33,081 bases of DNA, from contig CAKQMS010000033.1 in assembly GCA_934254985.1 (NCBI GenBank), positions 1 through 33,081 on the forward strand. Reading direction: 5' to 3'. The position numbers were made by a program, and so were the translations under genes. Below, in pieces: positions 22,185-29,148 of the stretch. The DNA is from an uncultured Prevotella sp. Lineage in GTDB: Bacteria > Bacteroidota > Bacteroidia > Bacteroidales > Bacteroidaceae. Numbering within the stretch: position 1 is the stretch's first letter; each line of letters opens with the position of its first letter. The notes beneath the pieces are model-generated. The model was not told where the DNA came from and ran no database searches. It was given only the letters and a program-made list of their open reading frames with translations.

Positions 22185-23165
22185 ATGAGAAATAGGCATG
22201 TTCTGATATCTGTCAGAGACTTCGTGTTCAGCGTAGTGAACAAGGAGTTTCTGATTTTTTTATTCTTTCTCTGTCTTAGCGGCATCTTCTGGCTGATGAT
22301 GACGCTCAACGAGACTTACGAGAAAGAATATGAAGTTGCATTGCGCTTAAGCGGACAGCCCAACAACGTGGTGCTGACCACAGAGCCTGCAGATACTGTA
22401 AGATTTGTAGTTCGCGACAAAGGCTTTGTATTGCTTTCCTATTCTTCAAGCCATAGACTGCGCCCGCTGACTTTCAACTTCAAAACCTACGCCAAGTCGT
22501 CATACAAAGGAAAAATACCTATGGCAGACATACAGAAGGCTATCAGCCAACAGTTGTTTGCCTCTACCACCTTGGTGTCAGTAAAATCAGAATCGACCAA
22601 TTTCACATACAACTATGGTGAGCGCAAGCTCATTCCAATAACCCTGGCGGGCGAAATTAAGCCAGGACAAAGTTATTATATTGCTCGTATCGACATCTCA
22701 CCAAAGAAGGCTACAGTATACGCCCAACATCAGAAACTCGATAGTTTGAAGTTTATTCCTACCGAACCTCTGAGCATCATCAATATCCAAGATACCGTTA
22801 TCAAGACAGTAAACCTTGCAAAGATAAATGGTGTGAAGATTGTGCCAGAGAAGGTAAACATCAAGATTTATCCCGATGTGCTTACCGAAGAGAGTGTGGA
22901 GGTGCCTATCAAGGCTATCAATATGCCAGAAGGAACCATTCTTCGCACATTCCCTCAACGCGTAAGAATACTGTTTACAGCAGGAGCAAGCATGGTGAGA
23001 GACATAAAGGCACACCCAGAAAGCTTCATCGTTACTGCCGACTACAACGACTTCGGCAAGGAGCATACTGAAAAATGTCAGCTCACGCTCCACACAAAAC
23101 CTCGCAGCGTACATTCAGCACGATTAGAAATAAGTCAGATAGACTATCTCATAGAACAGCAATGA
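22185..23165 (+). CDS. YbbR-like domain protein
   Basis: 326 residues. One N-terminal membrane anchor (about 21-40, KEFLIFLFFLCLSGIFWLMM) is followed by an extracytoplasmic part made of YbbR-like beta repeats (EYEVALRLSGQP, VKINGVKIVPEKV, VEVPIKAINMPEGT). In Firmicutes YbbR proteins (CdaR) regulate the diadenylate cyclase CdaA; here the neighbours are yajC and coaE, an arrangement I know from Bacteroidetes, and no cyclase is in the window. The role is therefore unassigned. The stop codon overlaps the coaE start (ATGA). Confidence 0.82.
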   Translation: MRNRHVLISVRDFVFSVVNKEFLIFLFFLCLSGIFWLMMTLNETYEKEYEVALRLSGQPNNVVLTTEPADTVRFVVRDKGFVLLSYSSSHRLRPLTFNFKTYAKSSYKGKIPMADIQKAISQQLFASTTLVSVKSESTNFTYNYGERKLIPITLAGEIKPGQSYYIARIDISPKKATVYAQHQKLDSLKFIPTEPLSIINIQDTVIKTVNLAKINGVKIVPEKVNIKIYPDVLTEESVEVPIKAINMPEGTILRTFPQRVRILFTAGASMVRDIKAHPESFIVTADYNDFGKEHTEKCQLTLHTKPRSVHSARLEISQIDYLIEQQ

Positions 23166-23755
23166 ACACACATTTCAGAATAGCAATTACAGGAGGCATA
23201 GGTAGCGGCAAGAGTTACGTTTGCAGCAAACTTGCCGAGCGTGGCATCAAAGTATATGATTGCGATGCTGCAGCTAAACGTATTATGACTAACGACCACA
23301 CTTTGCAAGCCAAACTTAGCGAAGTGATTGGAGAAGACGTCGTCAAAGATGGTGTATTACAAAAACCGGTTCTTGCAAAGTTTTTGTTGGCATCCGACGA
23401 CAACAAGAATATTATCAACGACATCGTACACCCAGCCGTAGCAGCCGACTTCATGTCTTCAGGCTATCACTGGTTGGAGAGCGCCATTCTGTTTGAATCA
23501 AACTTCGACAAACGAGTAGACTTCGACCTCACTGTCTGCGTAATAGCTCCAGAGAATGTTAGAATAGAGCGCATTGCCAAGCGCGACAACATCAGCATTG
23601 AGCAAGCAGCGCAATGGCTAAAAAGCCAAATGCCACAAGACGAAATGGCAAAGAAGGCTGATTTCATCATTGTCAACAATGGCAAATCAGATCTTTCTAC
23701 AGCAATAATGAGTCTGCTCGAAGCTGTTTCTACACTTGGCAACAAAAACAAATAA
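23162..23755 (+). CDS. coaE: Dephospho-CoA kinase
   Basis: 197 residues. It phosphorylates dephospho-CoA at the 3' hydroxyl, the last step of coenzyme A synthesis. The P-loop is GGIGSGKS (11-18), followed by YDCDAAAKR (substrate-binding D). HPAVAADF and ESAILFES are family motifs. The ATG at 23162 overlaps the YbbR stop codon. A longer in-frame start at 23075 would add 29 residues lying inside the YbbR gene and without family similarity, so I reject it. Confidence 0.96.
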   Translation: MNTHFRIAITGGIGSGKSYVCSKLAERGIKVYDCDAAAKRIMTNDHTLQAKLSEVIGEDVVKDGVLQKPVLAKFLLASDDNKNIINDIVHPAVAADFMSSGYHWLESAILFESNFDKRVDFDLTVCVIAPENVRIERIAKRDNISIEQAAQWLKSQMPQDEMAKKADFIIVNNGKSDLSTAIMSLLEAVSTLGNKNK

Positions 23756-23801
23756 AGACAATTACACATTATTATATATATAATATAACAAAAGAAAAGA
23801 A

Positions 23802-24242
23802 ATGGAAACAATACTTTCTATCTCAGGCAAGCCAGGACTCTATCGTCTGGTTTCGCGTGGTAAAATGAATCTTATCGTAGAATCTATCGACGAGTCAAAG
23901 CGTCGCGTTCCTGCATTCTCTACCGACAGAGTAACAAGTCTTGCAGACATCGCTATGTATACCGACGCTGAAGACATTCCATTGTGGCAGGTATTGAAGA
24001 ACCTCGGCGAGAAGGAGCAGTCAAAGGAGGTTTCTCTTAACTATAAGAAGTGCAGCTCTAAGGAGTTGCGTGCATACTTCGCTGAGGTATTGCCAAACTT
24101 CGACCAGGATCGCGTTCACGATAGCGACATCAAGAAGCTCTTCCAGTGGTACAACATTCTCGTAAAGAATGGCATCACCAACTTCGAGGAAGTTCTCTGC
24201 CCTACTCCTGGCGACAACGTTGACGACAGAACAGAAGAATAA
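23802..24242 (+). CDS. DUF5606-family protein
   Basis: 146 residues. The start METILSISGKPGLYRLVSRGKMNLIVESID forms a compact beta-rich domain (about 1-55), followed by a helical part (VLKNLGEK..., SSKELRAYFAEVLPNFDQDRVHDSDIKKLFQWYNIL) and an acidic tail. This matches the Bacteroidetes-specific DUF5606 family, which often follows coaE. The biochemical role is unknown to me. High-quality codon use and conservation suggest a housekeeping function. Confidence 0.85.
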   Translation: METILSISGKPGLYRLVSRGKMNLIVESIDESKRRVPAFSTDRVTSLADIAMYTDAEDIPLWQVLKNLGEKEQSKEVSLNYKKCSSKELRAYFAEVLPNFDQDRVHDSDIKKLFQWYNILVKNGITNFEEVLCPTPGDNVDDRTEE

Positions 24243-24248
24243 ATAAAC

Positions 24249-24330
24249 GAAGAGGGAAGAGTGAAGAGTGAAGTATCAAATGGTCTGTTTGGCTATTTGA
24301 TTCTTCACTCTTCCCTCTTCACTCTTCACT
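24249..24330. repeat. Inverted repeat, 7-nt purine period (family A), DUF5606/yhhQ
   Basis: The left arm GAAGAGGGAAGAGTGAAGAG, a core TCAAATGGTC...GGCTATTTGATT, and the right arm TTCTTCACTCTTCCCTCTTC pair over most of their length. It ends five bases before the preQ1 switch, so it could separate the switch from upstream transcription. Confidence 0.8.
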
Positions 24331-24335
24331 TACAA

Positions 24336-24366
24336 AGAGTGCTTGGTAAACCTCTATAAAAACAAG
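24336..24366 (+). promoter_or_regulatory. PreQ1 class I riboswitch
   Basis: A 31-nt pseudoknot is readable. P1 pairs AGAG (24336-24339) with CTCT (24352-24355). The loop carries CTTG (24342-24345), which pairs with CAAG (24363-24366) as P2. An A-rich ATAAAAA tail links P1 to P2. The C just before the P1 3' strand (24351) is the expected preQ1-contacting base. This matches the B. subtilis and T. tengcongensis class I layout. P2 ends four bases before the yhhQ ATG, so ligand binding would mask the initiation region. The downstream genes handle queuosine precursors. Confidence 0.85.
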
Positions 24367-24370
24367 AATA

Positions 24371-25051
24371 ATGCAAAAAAGACAAAACACCGTGAGTGTG
24401 CTGTTTATGATATTCAGCATACTCTTCTGCGTTTGCCTTATTACGGCAAACATCCTTGAAACCAAACAGATACAAGTTTTATCTGTTAGCCTAACAGGCG
24501 GATTAATAGTTTTCCCAGTATCTTATATCATCAACGACTGCGTATGCGAAGTTTGGGGATATTCCAAAGCTCGTATGCTTATTTGGCTTGGCTTTGCCAT
24601 GAACTTTTTCTTCGTTATGGTAGGAGCCTTGTGTGATGCTATTCCTGGTGCTCCTTATTGGGACAATGAAGAGGGTTTTCATGCCATCTTCGGACTTGCA
24701 CCACGTATTGCAGCAGCATCTTTCATCGCCTTTATCTGTGGTTCGTTCATCAATGCTTATGTGATGAGCAAGATGAAGATTGCTTCAAATGGCAAAAACT
24801 TCTCGCTTCGTGCCATACTCAGCACAGTAGCAGGCGAAAGCATCGACTCGTTGATATTCTTCCCTTTAGCTCTAAGCAGCGTGGTTCCAACCAAGGAACT
24901 CATATTGCTTATGGTGTGGCAGGTGATTCTCAAAACAGTCTACGAGATTATTGCCTTGCCTATAACCATACGTGTGGTAAAGGCTTTGAAGAAATACGAG
25001 GGCGAAGATGTCTACGACGAAGGCATCAGCTACGGCTGGTTTAAATTCTAA
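24371..25051 (+). CDS. yhhQ: Queuosine precursor transporter, YhhQ family
   Basis: 226 residues, with six predicted membrane segments (starting VSVLFMIFSILFCVCLITANIL). Family signatures include ITANILETKQI, FPVSYIINDCVCEVWGYSKAR and AGESIDSLIFFPLAL. YhhQ proteins import preQ0/preQ1 for tRNA queuosine synthesis. The preQ1 switch directly upstream and queF directly downstream (57-bp gap) support this. The start follows the switch by four bases. Confidence 0.92.
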   Translation: MQKRQNTVSVLFMIFSILFCVCLITANILETKQIQVLSVSLTGGLIVFPVSYIINDCVCEVWGYSKARMLIWLGFAMNFFFVMVGALCDAIPGAPYWDNEEGFHAIFGLAPRIAAASFIAFICGSFINAYVMSKMKIASNGKNFSLRAILSTVAGESIDSLIFFPLALSSVVPTKELILLMVWQVILKTVYEIIALPITIRVVKALKKYEGEDVYDEGISYGWFKF

Positions 25052-25108
25052 GAAGGCACACATTATTTTATTTATAATCCAACACCCATAATAAAACATA
25101 AAAAAAAG

Positions 25109-25570
25109 ATGAGCGATACAAGAAAAGAAGACGGTCTGAAGGCTCTCGGCGCTAAGACCGAATATAAGATGGACTATGCTCCTGAAGTATTGGAGACTTT
25201 CGTCAACAAACATCCAGGCAACGACTATTGGGTACGCTTCAACTGCCCAGAGTTCACATCCCTCTGCCCTATCACAGGTCAACCAGACTTTGCAGAGATT
25301 CGTATCTCTTACATCCCTGACGTAAAGATGGTAGAGAGCAAGAGCTTAAAACTTTATTTGTTTAGCTTCCGCAACCATGGCGACTTCCATGAAGACTGCG
25401 TAAACATCATCATGAAAGACCTTATCCGCCTCATGGATCCTAAGTATATTGAGGTTACAGGTATCTTCACTCCTCGTGGTGGCATCAGCATATGGCCATA
25501 CGCCAACTATGGTAAGCCTGGCACAAAATATGAGCAACTTGCCATGGACCGTTTCGCACGCCACGAATAA
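25109..25570 (+). CDS. queF: NADPH-dependent 7-cyano-7-deazaguanine reductase
   Basis: 153 residues, the short unimodular QueF. It reduces preQ0 to preQ1 with two NADPH. Catalytic C53 in [12 protein letters not shown] forms the thioimide, with D60 as general acid. [21 protein letters not shown] is the NADPH-binding family motif. It follows yhhQ, so the pair both imports and makes preQ1 under control of the upstream switch. No queC/D/E is seen in the window, which suggests imported or elsewhere-made preQ0. Confidence 0.97.
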   Translation: MSDTRKEDGLKALGAKTEYKMDYAPEVLETFVNKHPGNDYWVRFNCPEFTSLCPITGQPDFAEIRISYIPDVKMVESKSLKLYLFSFRNHGDFHEDCVNIIMKDLIRLMDPKYIEVTGIFTPRGGISIWPYANYGKPGTKYEQLAMDRFARHE

Positions 25571-25573
25571 TTT

Positions 25574-25680
25574 AAAGGTAAAAAAGTAAAAAGGTAAAGA
25601 AGTAAAAGACCAAGCTGTCCATCTACTTTTTTACCTTTTTACTTTTTTACCTTTTTACCTTTTTACCTTTTTACCTTTAA
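25574..25680. repeat. Inverted repeat, 8-nt period (family B), queF/lipoprotein
   Basis: The left arm repeats GGTAAAAA/AGTAAAAA (25574-25609), the right arm repeats TACTTTTT/TACCTTTT (25625-25680), with a 15-bp core. It lies between convergent genes and likely ends both transcripts. Related half copies occur before pgi and before the HGSNAT-like gene. Confidence 0.8.
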
Positions 25681-25689
25681 GAGTCTTTC

Positions 25690-26538
25690 TTAGTTTCCCG
25701 TTGCTTCTTGCAGCGCCTTTTTAGCCAAGCGTTCAGCTATTTGCTGAGCCTTTTTGTTTATGGCATTCGACGACGACTGACGATAATAGCTACGAGTCTT
25801 ACCTTCAGAACCGAGCACCAACGAGTCGTCGCGAAGATAAACGATGTCGCAAGTATCCAGTTTCACATCCTTAATCTTCATCTTTGAACTCTTATCCAGG
25901 TTAGAGATGTCTGGCACACCACTCGTCATCACGAGCTTGCCGTTCCAAATATGCCACTCTGTAAAGAATGCCAAATCAGGATAAACCACCGGACTTTCAG
26001 CCTCCAACGAGCTCTTGCTACGCACGTATCCCACACTACTTGCCGACCATTGACGCTTCAATGAAAAGCCATATTCGCGAGGAATCATATAAGTAGCCTT
26101 CACAGAGTCTGGCATATTACGCTCCATACGCTCTTGCATCTTCTTCGACATCTTCTCATAGTCGCGCATCTTAGGCATTACAATATAACACCATGTTCCC
26201 TTCAACTCATCGAGGTCGATAACGAGGTCGGCAACAGTAGAATCCTGTGGATTTACCACCAGTCCAATCCAGTCGCCCACCTTCAATGTGCCAAGCACCT
26301 TCTTGTTGCGAGTAGCGTCTATTATATTATAGTATTTAGGGTCGCTACCATCATTAGGCAGCAACACCACTACAGAGTCTGTGCATCCTTCGCACGCCAA
26401 ACCGTAAACCGTTTTGTCGCCCGTCAGCTTCAATTCATCGTTGAGGTGTCCTTTCTCAACCCTCAATTCATTCTTATCACCACAAGCAGCCAAAGCCACC
26501 GCAGCAACGCATACAAGTATAAATGTCTTTATCTTCAT
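25690..26538 (-). CDS. Lipoprotein of unknown function
   Basis: 282 residues. A type II signal peptide ends in VALAACGD, with lipidated C19, so the mature protein is membrane-anchored. The mature part is probably beta-rich: GLACEGCTDSVVVLLP carries a CxxC pair (C49, C52), followed by VLGTLKVGDWIGLVV, WCYIVMPKM, and a central WHIWNGKLVMTSG. The overall pattern recalls lipocalin-like Bacteroidales lipoproteins, but I do not recognise a named family. A Lys/Glu-rich helix (MSKKMQERMERN) lies mid-protein. Its promoter carries two -7-like boxes 10 bp apart. Confidence 0.75.
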   Translation of the reverse strand: MKIKTFILVCVAAVALAACGDKNELRVEKGHLNDELKLTGDKTVYGLACEGCTDSVVVLLPNDGSDPKYYNIIDATRNKKVLGTLKVGDWIGLVVNPQDSTVADLVIDLDELKGTWCYIVMPKMRDYEKMSKKMQERMERNMPDSVKATYMIPREYGFSLKRQWSASSVGYVRSKSSLEAESPVVYPDLAFFTEWHIWNGKLVMTSGVPDISNLDKSSKMKIKDVKLDTCDIVYLRDDSLVLGSEGKTRSYYRQSSSNAINKKAQQIAERLAKKALQEATGN

Positions 26539-26560
26539 ATTTGTTTTAGCCTTTCTTATG

Positions 26561-26601
26561 CAAAGATATGCAAAGATAGCATAAACGAGTGGAATAACAA
26601 A
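26561..26601 (-). promoter_or_regulatory. Promoter of the lipoprotein gene, duplicated -7 box
   Basis: On the minus strand TATCTTTG appears twice, at 26578-26571 and 26568-26561, within a 10-bp direct repeat. TTTG (26601-26598) lies 19 nt from the first box, so that one is the likely functional element. Confidence 0.65.
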
Positions 26602-26779
26602 AGAAATACGAAGTTTTCTTTTTTATTGAACTTTCGCAAGTTCAGATTATAAAAAGAAGTACCTTTTCTATCTGCACAAATTCAATGATATGAGCAACAT
26701 ATATGGCCGAAACTATGCTAATAATATGAATAAAGTGTAAAAAAGGGAGACAAAGGAATATTAATTGGATTTTTTTGGC

Positions 26780-26787
26780 TAATTTTG
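26780..26787 (+). promoter_or_regulatory. Promoter -7 element for the carboxyltransferase gene
   Basis: TAATTTTG matches TAnnTTTG. Transcription from here would begin after the upstream ATG at 26775, which decides the start codon in favour of 26820. Confidence 0.55.
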
Positions 26788-26819
26788 CGGTCGGTTTTGA
26801 AAACTTCACTGAATACATT

Positions 26820-28595
26820 ATGAAAAAGAAGATACAATTCAGTCTCGTTTACCGAGACATGTGGCAGAGTTCTGGTAAGTTCCAGCCACGCAAAGACCAG
26901 TTGGCTAAGATAGCTCCAGTTATCATCGAGATGGGATGCTTTAGCCGTGTAGAGACAAATGGTGGCGCCTTTGAGCAGGTGAACCTCTTGGCAGGTGAGA
27001 ATCCTAACGATGCTGTTCGCGCTTTCTGTAAGCCATTCAATGAGGTAGGCATCAAGACCCACATGCTTGATCGTGGTTTGAACGCTCTTCGTATGTACCC
27101 TGTGCCTGACGATGTTCGTGCCCTTATGTACAAGGTAAAGGCTAAGCAGGGAACAAACATCACCCGTATTTTCGATGGTTTGAACGATGTGCGCAACATC
27201 ATTCCTTCTATCAAGTGGGCTAAGGAAGGTGGCATGACTCCACAGTGTGCACTCTGTATCACCAACTCTCCAGTACATACACTCGAATATTATATGAACA
27301 TCGCCGACCAGCTCATCGCTGCCGGTGCAGAGGAAATCTGCTTGAAGGATATGGCTGGTATCGGTCAGCCTGCATTCCTCGGCAAGCTCACAAAGATGAT
27401 CAAGGACAAGTATCCACAGATCATCATCCAGTATCATGGTCACTCAGGTCCAGGTCTTTCTATGGCTTCTATCCTTGAGGTCTGCAACAATGGTGCCGAC
27501 ATCATCGATACTGCTATCGAGCCATTGTCTTGGGGTAAAGTTCACCCAGACGTTATCTCTGTTATCAGCATGCTGAAGAACGAGGGCTTCGAGGTGCCTG
27601 AAATCAACATGAGCGCTTATATGAAGGCTCGTGCCATGACTCAGGAGTTTATCGACGAGTGGCTTGGCTACTTCATCAACCCAGGCAACAAGATCATGTC
27701 TTCATTGCTTCTCGGTTGCGGTCTCCCTGGCGGTATGATGGGTTCAATGATGGCAGACCTCGGCGGTATGCGTCAGACTATCAACAACATCCGCAAGAAG
27801 AAGGGCGAGGAAGAGTTGTCTATGGACGACCTCTTGATCAAGCTCTTCGACGAGGTAGAGTATGTATGGCCACGCGTAGGCTACCCTCCATTGGTAACTC
27901 CATTCAGCCAGTATGTTAAGAACATCGCCTTGATGAACCTTCTCACTATGGAGCAGGGCAAGGGTCGCTTCGTGATGATGGACGACTCTATGTGGGGTAT
28001 GATTCTCGGCAAGAGTGGTAAGATTCCTGGAACTATCGATCCAGAGCTCGTTGAGCTTGCTAAGAAGCAGGGTCGCGAATTCACCGACGTTGATGCTCAC
28101 ACATTGCTCTCTAACGCTCTCGACGACTTCAAGAAGGAGATGGACGAGAATGGTTGGGAGTATGGTCAGGACGACGAAGAACTCTTCGAACTCGCTATGC
28201 ACCCAGAGCAGTATCGCAACTATAAGAGCGGTCAGGCTAAGAAAAACTTCCTTGCCGACCTTCAGAAGGCTAAGGATGCTAAGCTTGGTAGCTCGCTCAC
28301 ACCAGAGCAGATTTCTGCATTCAAGCATGCTAAGGCCGACGCTATCGTGGCTCCTGTCAAGGGACAAATCTACTGGGAATTCCAGGGCGAAGGCGAATGT
28401 GCTCCTGCTGTTGAGCCTTTCATCGGCAAGGAATACAAAGAGGGCGACAGCTTCTGCTTCATCCAGGCTCCTTGGGGCGAGTTTGTAGAGGTTAAGGCTG
28501 CTCTCGGTGGCAAACTTGTTGAAATCAATGCTAAGCAAGGCTCTAAGATCAACAAGGGCGACGTTATCGCTTATATCGAGCGCAACGCTGAATAA
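26820..28595 (+). CDS. Pyruvate/oxaloacetate carboxyltransferase-like protein with degenerate biotinyl domain
   Basis: 591 residues from the ATG at 26820. Residues about 1-290 form the carboxyltransferase barrel: D13 (YRDMWQSS), K176 (CLKDMAGIG) and H206/H208 (YHGHSGPG) match the metal and lysine ligands of pyruvate carboxylase subunit B and oxaloacetate decarboxylase alpha. A conserved helical PYC_OADA domain follows. Residues about 520-591 have the biotinyl-domain fold (GDSFCFIQ... then GSKINKGDVIAYIE), but where AMKM should be it reads APWG (550-553), so the biotin-accepting lysine is missing. W15 replaces the usual His in the RDAHQS motif. It may work with a separate biotin carrier. It precedes an HD gene by 11 bp. 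Confidence 0.85.
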   Translation: MKKKIQFSLVYRDMWQSSGKFQPRKDQLAKIAPVIIEMGCFSRVETNGGAFEQVNLLAGENPNDAVRAFCKPFNEVGIKTHMLDRGLNALRMYPVPDDVRALMYKVKAKQGTNITRIFDGLNDVRNIIPSIKWAKEGGMTPQCALCITNSPVHTLEYYMNIADQLIAAGAEEICLKDMAGIGQPAFLGKLTKMIKDKYPQIIIQYHGHSGPGLSMASILEVCNNGADIIDTAIEPLSWGKVHPDVISVISMLKNEGFEVPEINMSAYMKARAMTQEFIDEWLGYFINPGNKIMSSLLLGCGLPGGMMGSMMADLGGMRQTINNIRKKKGEEELSMDDLLIKLFDEVEYVWPRVGYPPLVTPFSQYVKNIALMNLLTMEQGKGRFVMMDDSMWGMILGKSGKIPGTIDPELVELAKKQGREFTDVDAHTLLSNALDDFKKEMDENGWEYGQDDEELFELAMHPEQYRNYKSGQAKKNFLADLQKAKDAKLGSSLTPEQISAFKHAKADAIVAPVKGQIYWEFQGEGECAPAVEPFIGKEYKEGDSFCFIQAPWGEFVEVKAALGGKLVEINAKQGSKINKGDVIAYIERNAE

Positions 28596-28606
28596 ACATT
28601 AAATAA

Positions 28607-29143
28607 ATGGATTATCAAGCAATTATTGATAAGTATTATCCTGAGGATGATGCCCTACGCACCATCCTCATCACTCATAGCCAATCTGTAGCGCAAAAAG
28701 CGCTACAGATTGTTTCGTTACATCCCGAACTCAATGCCGACCGTCAATTTGTAGAGGAAGCAGCAATGCTCCACGACATCGGCATATTCAAATGTGATGC
28801 TCCTGGCATACATTGTTTTGGCACCGAACCATACCTCTGTCATGGTCGCATAGGCGCCAACTTGCTAAGAGCAGAAGGCTACAATCGCCATGCTCGTGTG
28901 TGCGAACGACATACTGGCGCTGGCATCACCAAACAACAGATAGAAGAAAGGCAGTTGCCCCTGCCACATCAGGATTTCCTTCCTGAGACTATAGAGGAAC
29001 AGATAATCTGTTATGCTGACAAATTCTTCAGCAAGACACACCTCGACCGTGAGAAAACTCTCGAGCAAGCCATTCATAGCCTTGAGAAATTTGGCTCTGA
29101 AGGTGTAGAGAGATTCAAAAACTGGGCAGCAAAGTTTGAATAA
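28607..29143 (+). CDS. HD-domain (HDIG) phosphohydrolase
   Basis: 178 residues with the HDIG-type motif: H24 (LITHSQSVA), H56-D57 (MLHDIGIF), H79 (CHGRIGA), H102 (ERHTGAG) and D138 (CYADKF). The layout fits a small metal-dependent phosphohydrolase with an unknown substrate. It is 11 bp after the carboxyltransferase gene and 5 bp before lptD, so the three are likely co-transcribed. It shares only the HD core with the protein at 4359-4856. Confidence 0.86.
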   Translation: MDYQAIIDKYYPEDDALRTILITHSQSVAQKALQIVSLHPELNADRQFVEEAAMLHDIGIFKCDAPGIHCFGTEPYLCHGRIGANLLRAEGYNRHARVCERHTGAGITKQQIEERQLPLPHQDFLPETIEEQIICYADKFFSKTHLDREKTLEQAIHSLEKFGSEGVERFKNWAAKFE

Positions 29144-29148
29144 TATTT

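Noticed and set aside
23075..23755. Longer coaE start (226 codons)
   Set aside because: The extra 29 residues lie within the YbbR gene and precede the conserved CoaE start; the ATG at 23162 overlaps the YbbR stop codon in the usual coupled way.
26134..26652. 172-codon plus-strand frame opposite the lipoprotein
   Set aside because: Antisense to a gene with a clear lipobox and promoter; no domain seen.
26775..28595. Longer carboxyltransferase start (606 codons)
   Set aside because: The ATG at 26775 lies upstream of and overlaps the -7 box at 26780-26787, so it would not be transcribed.
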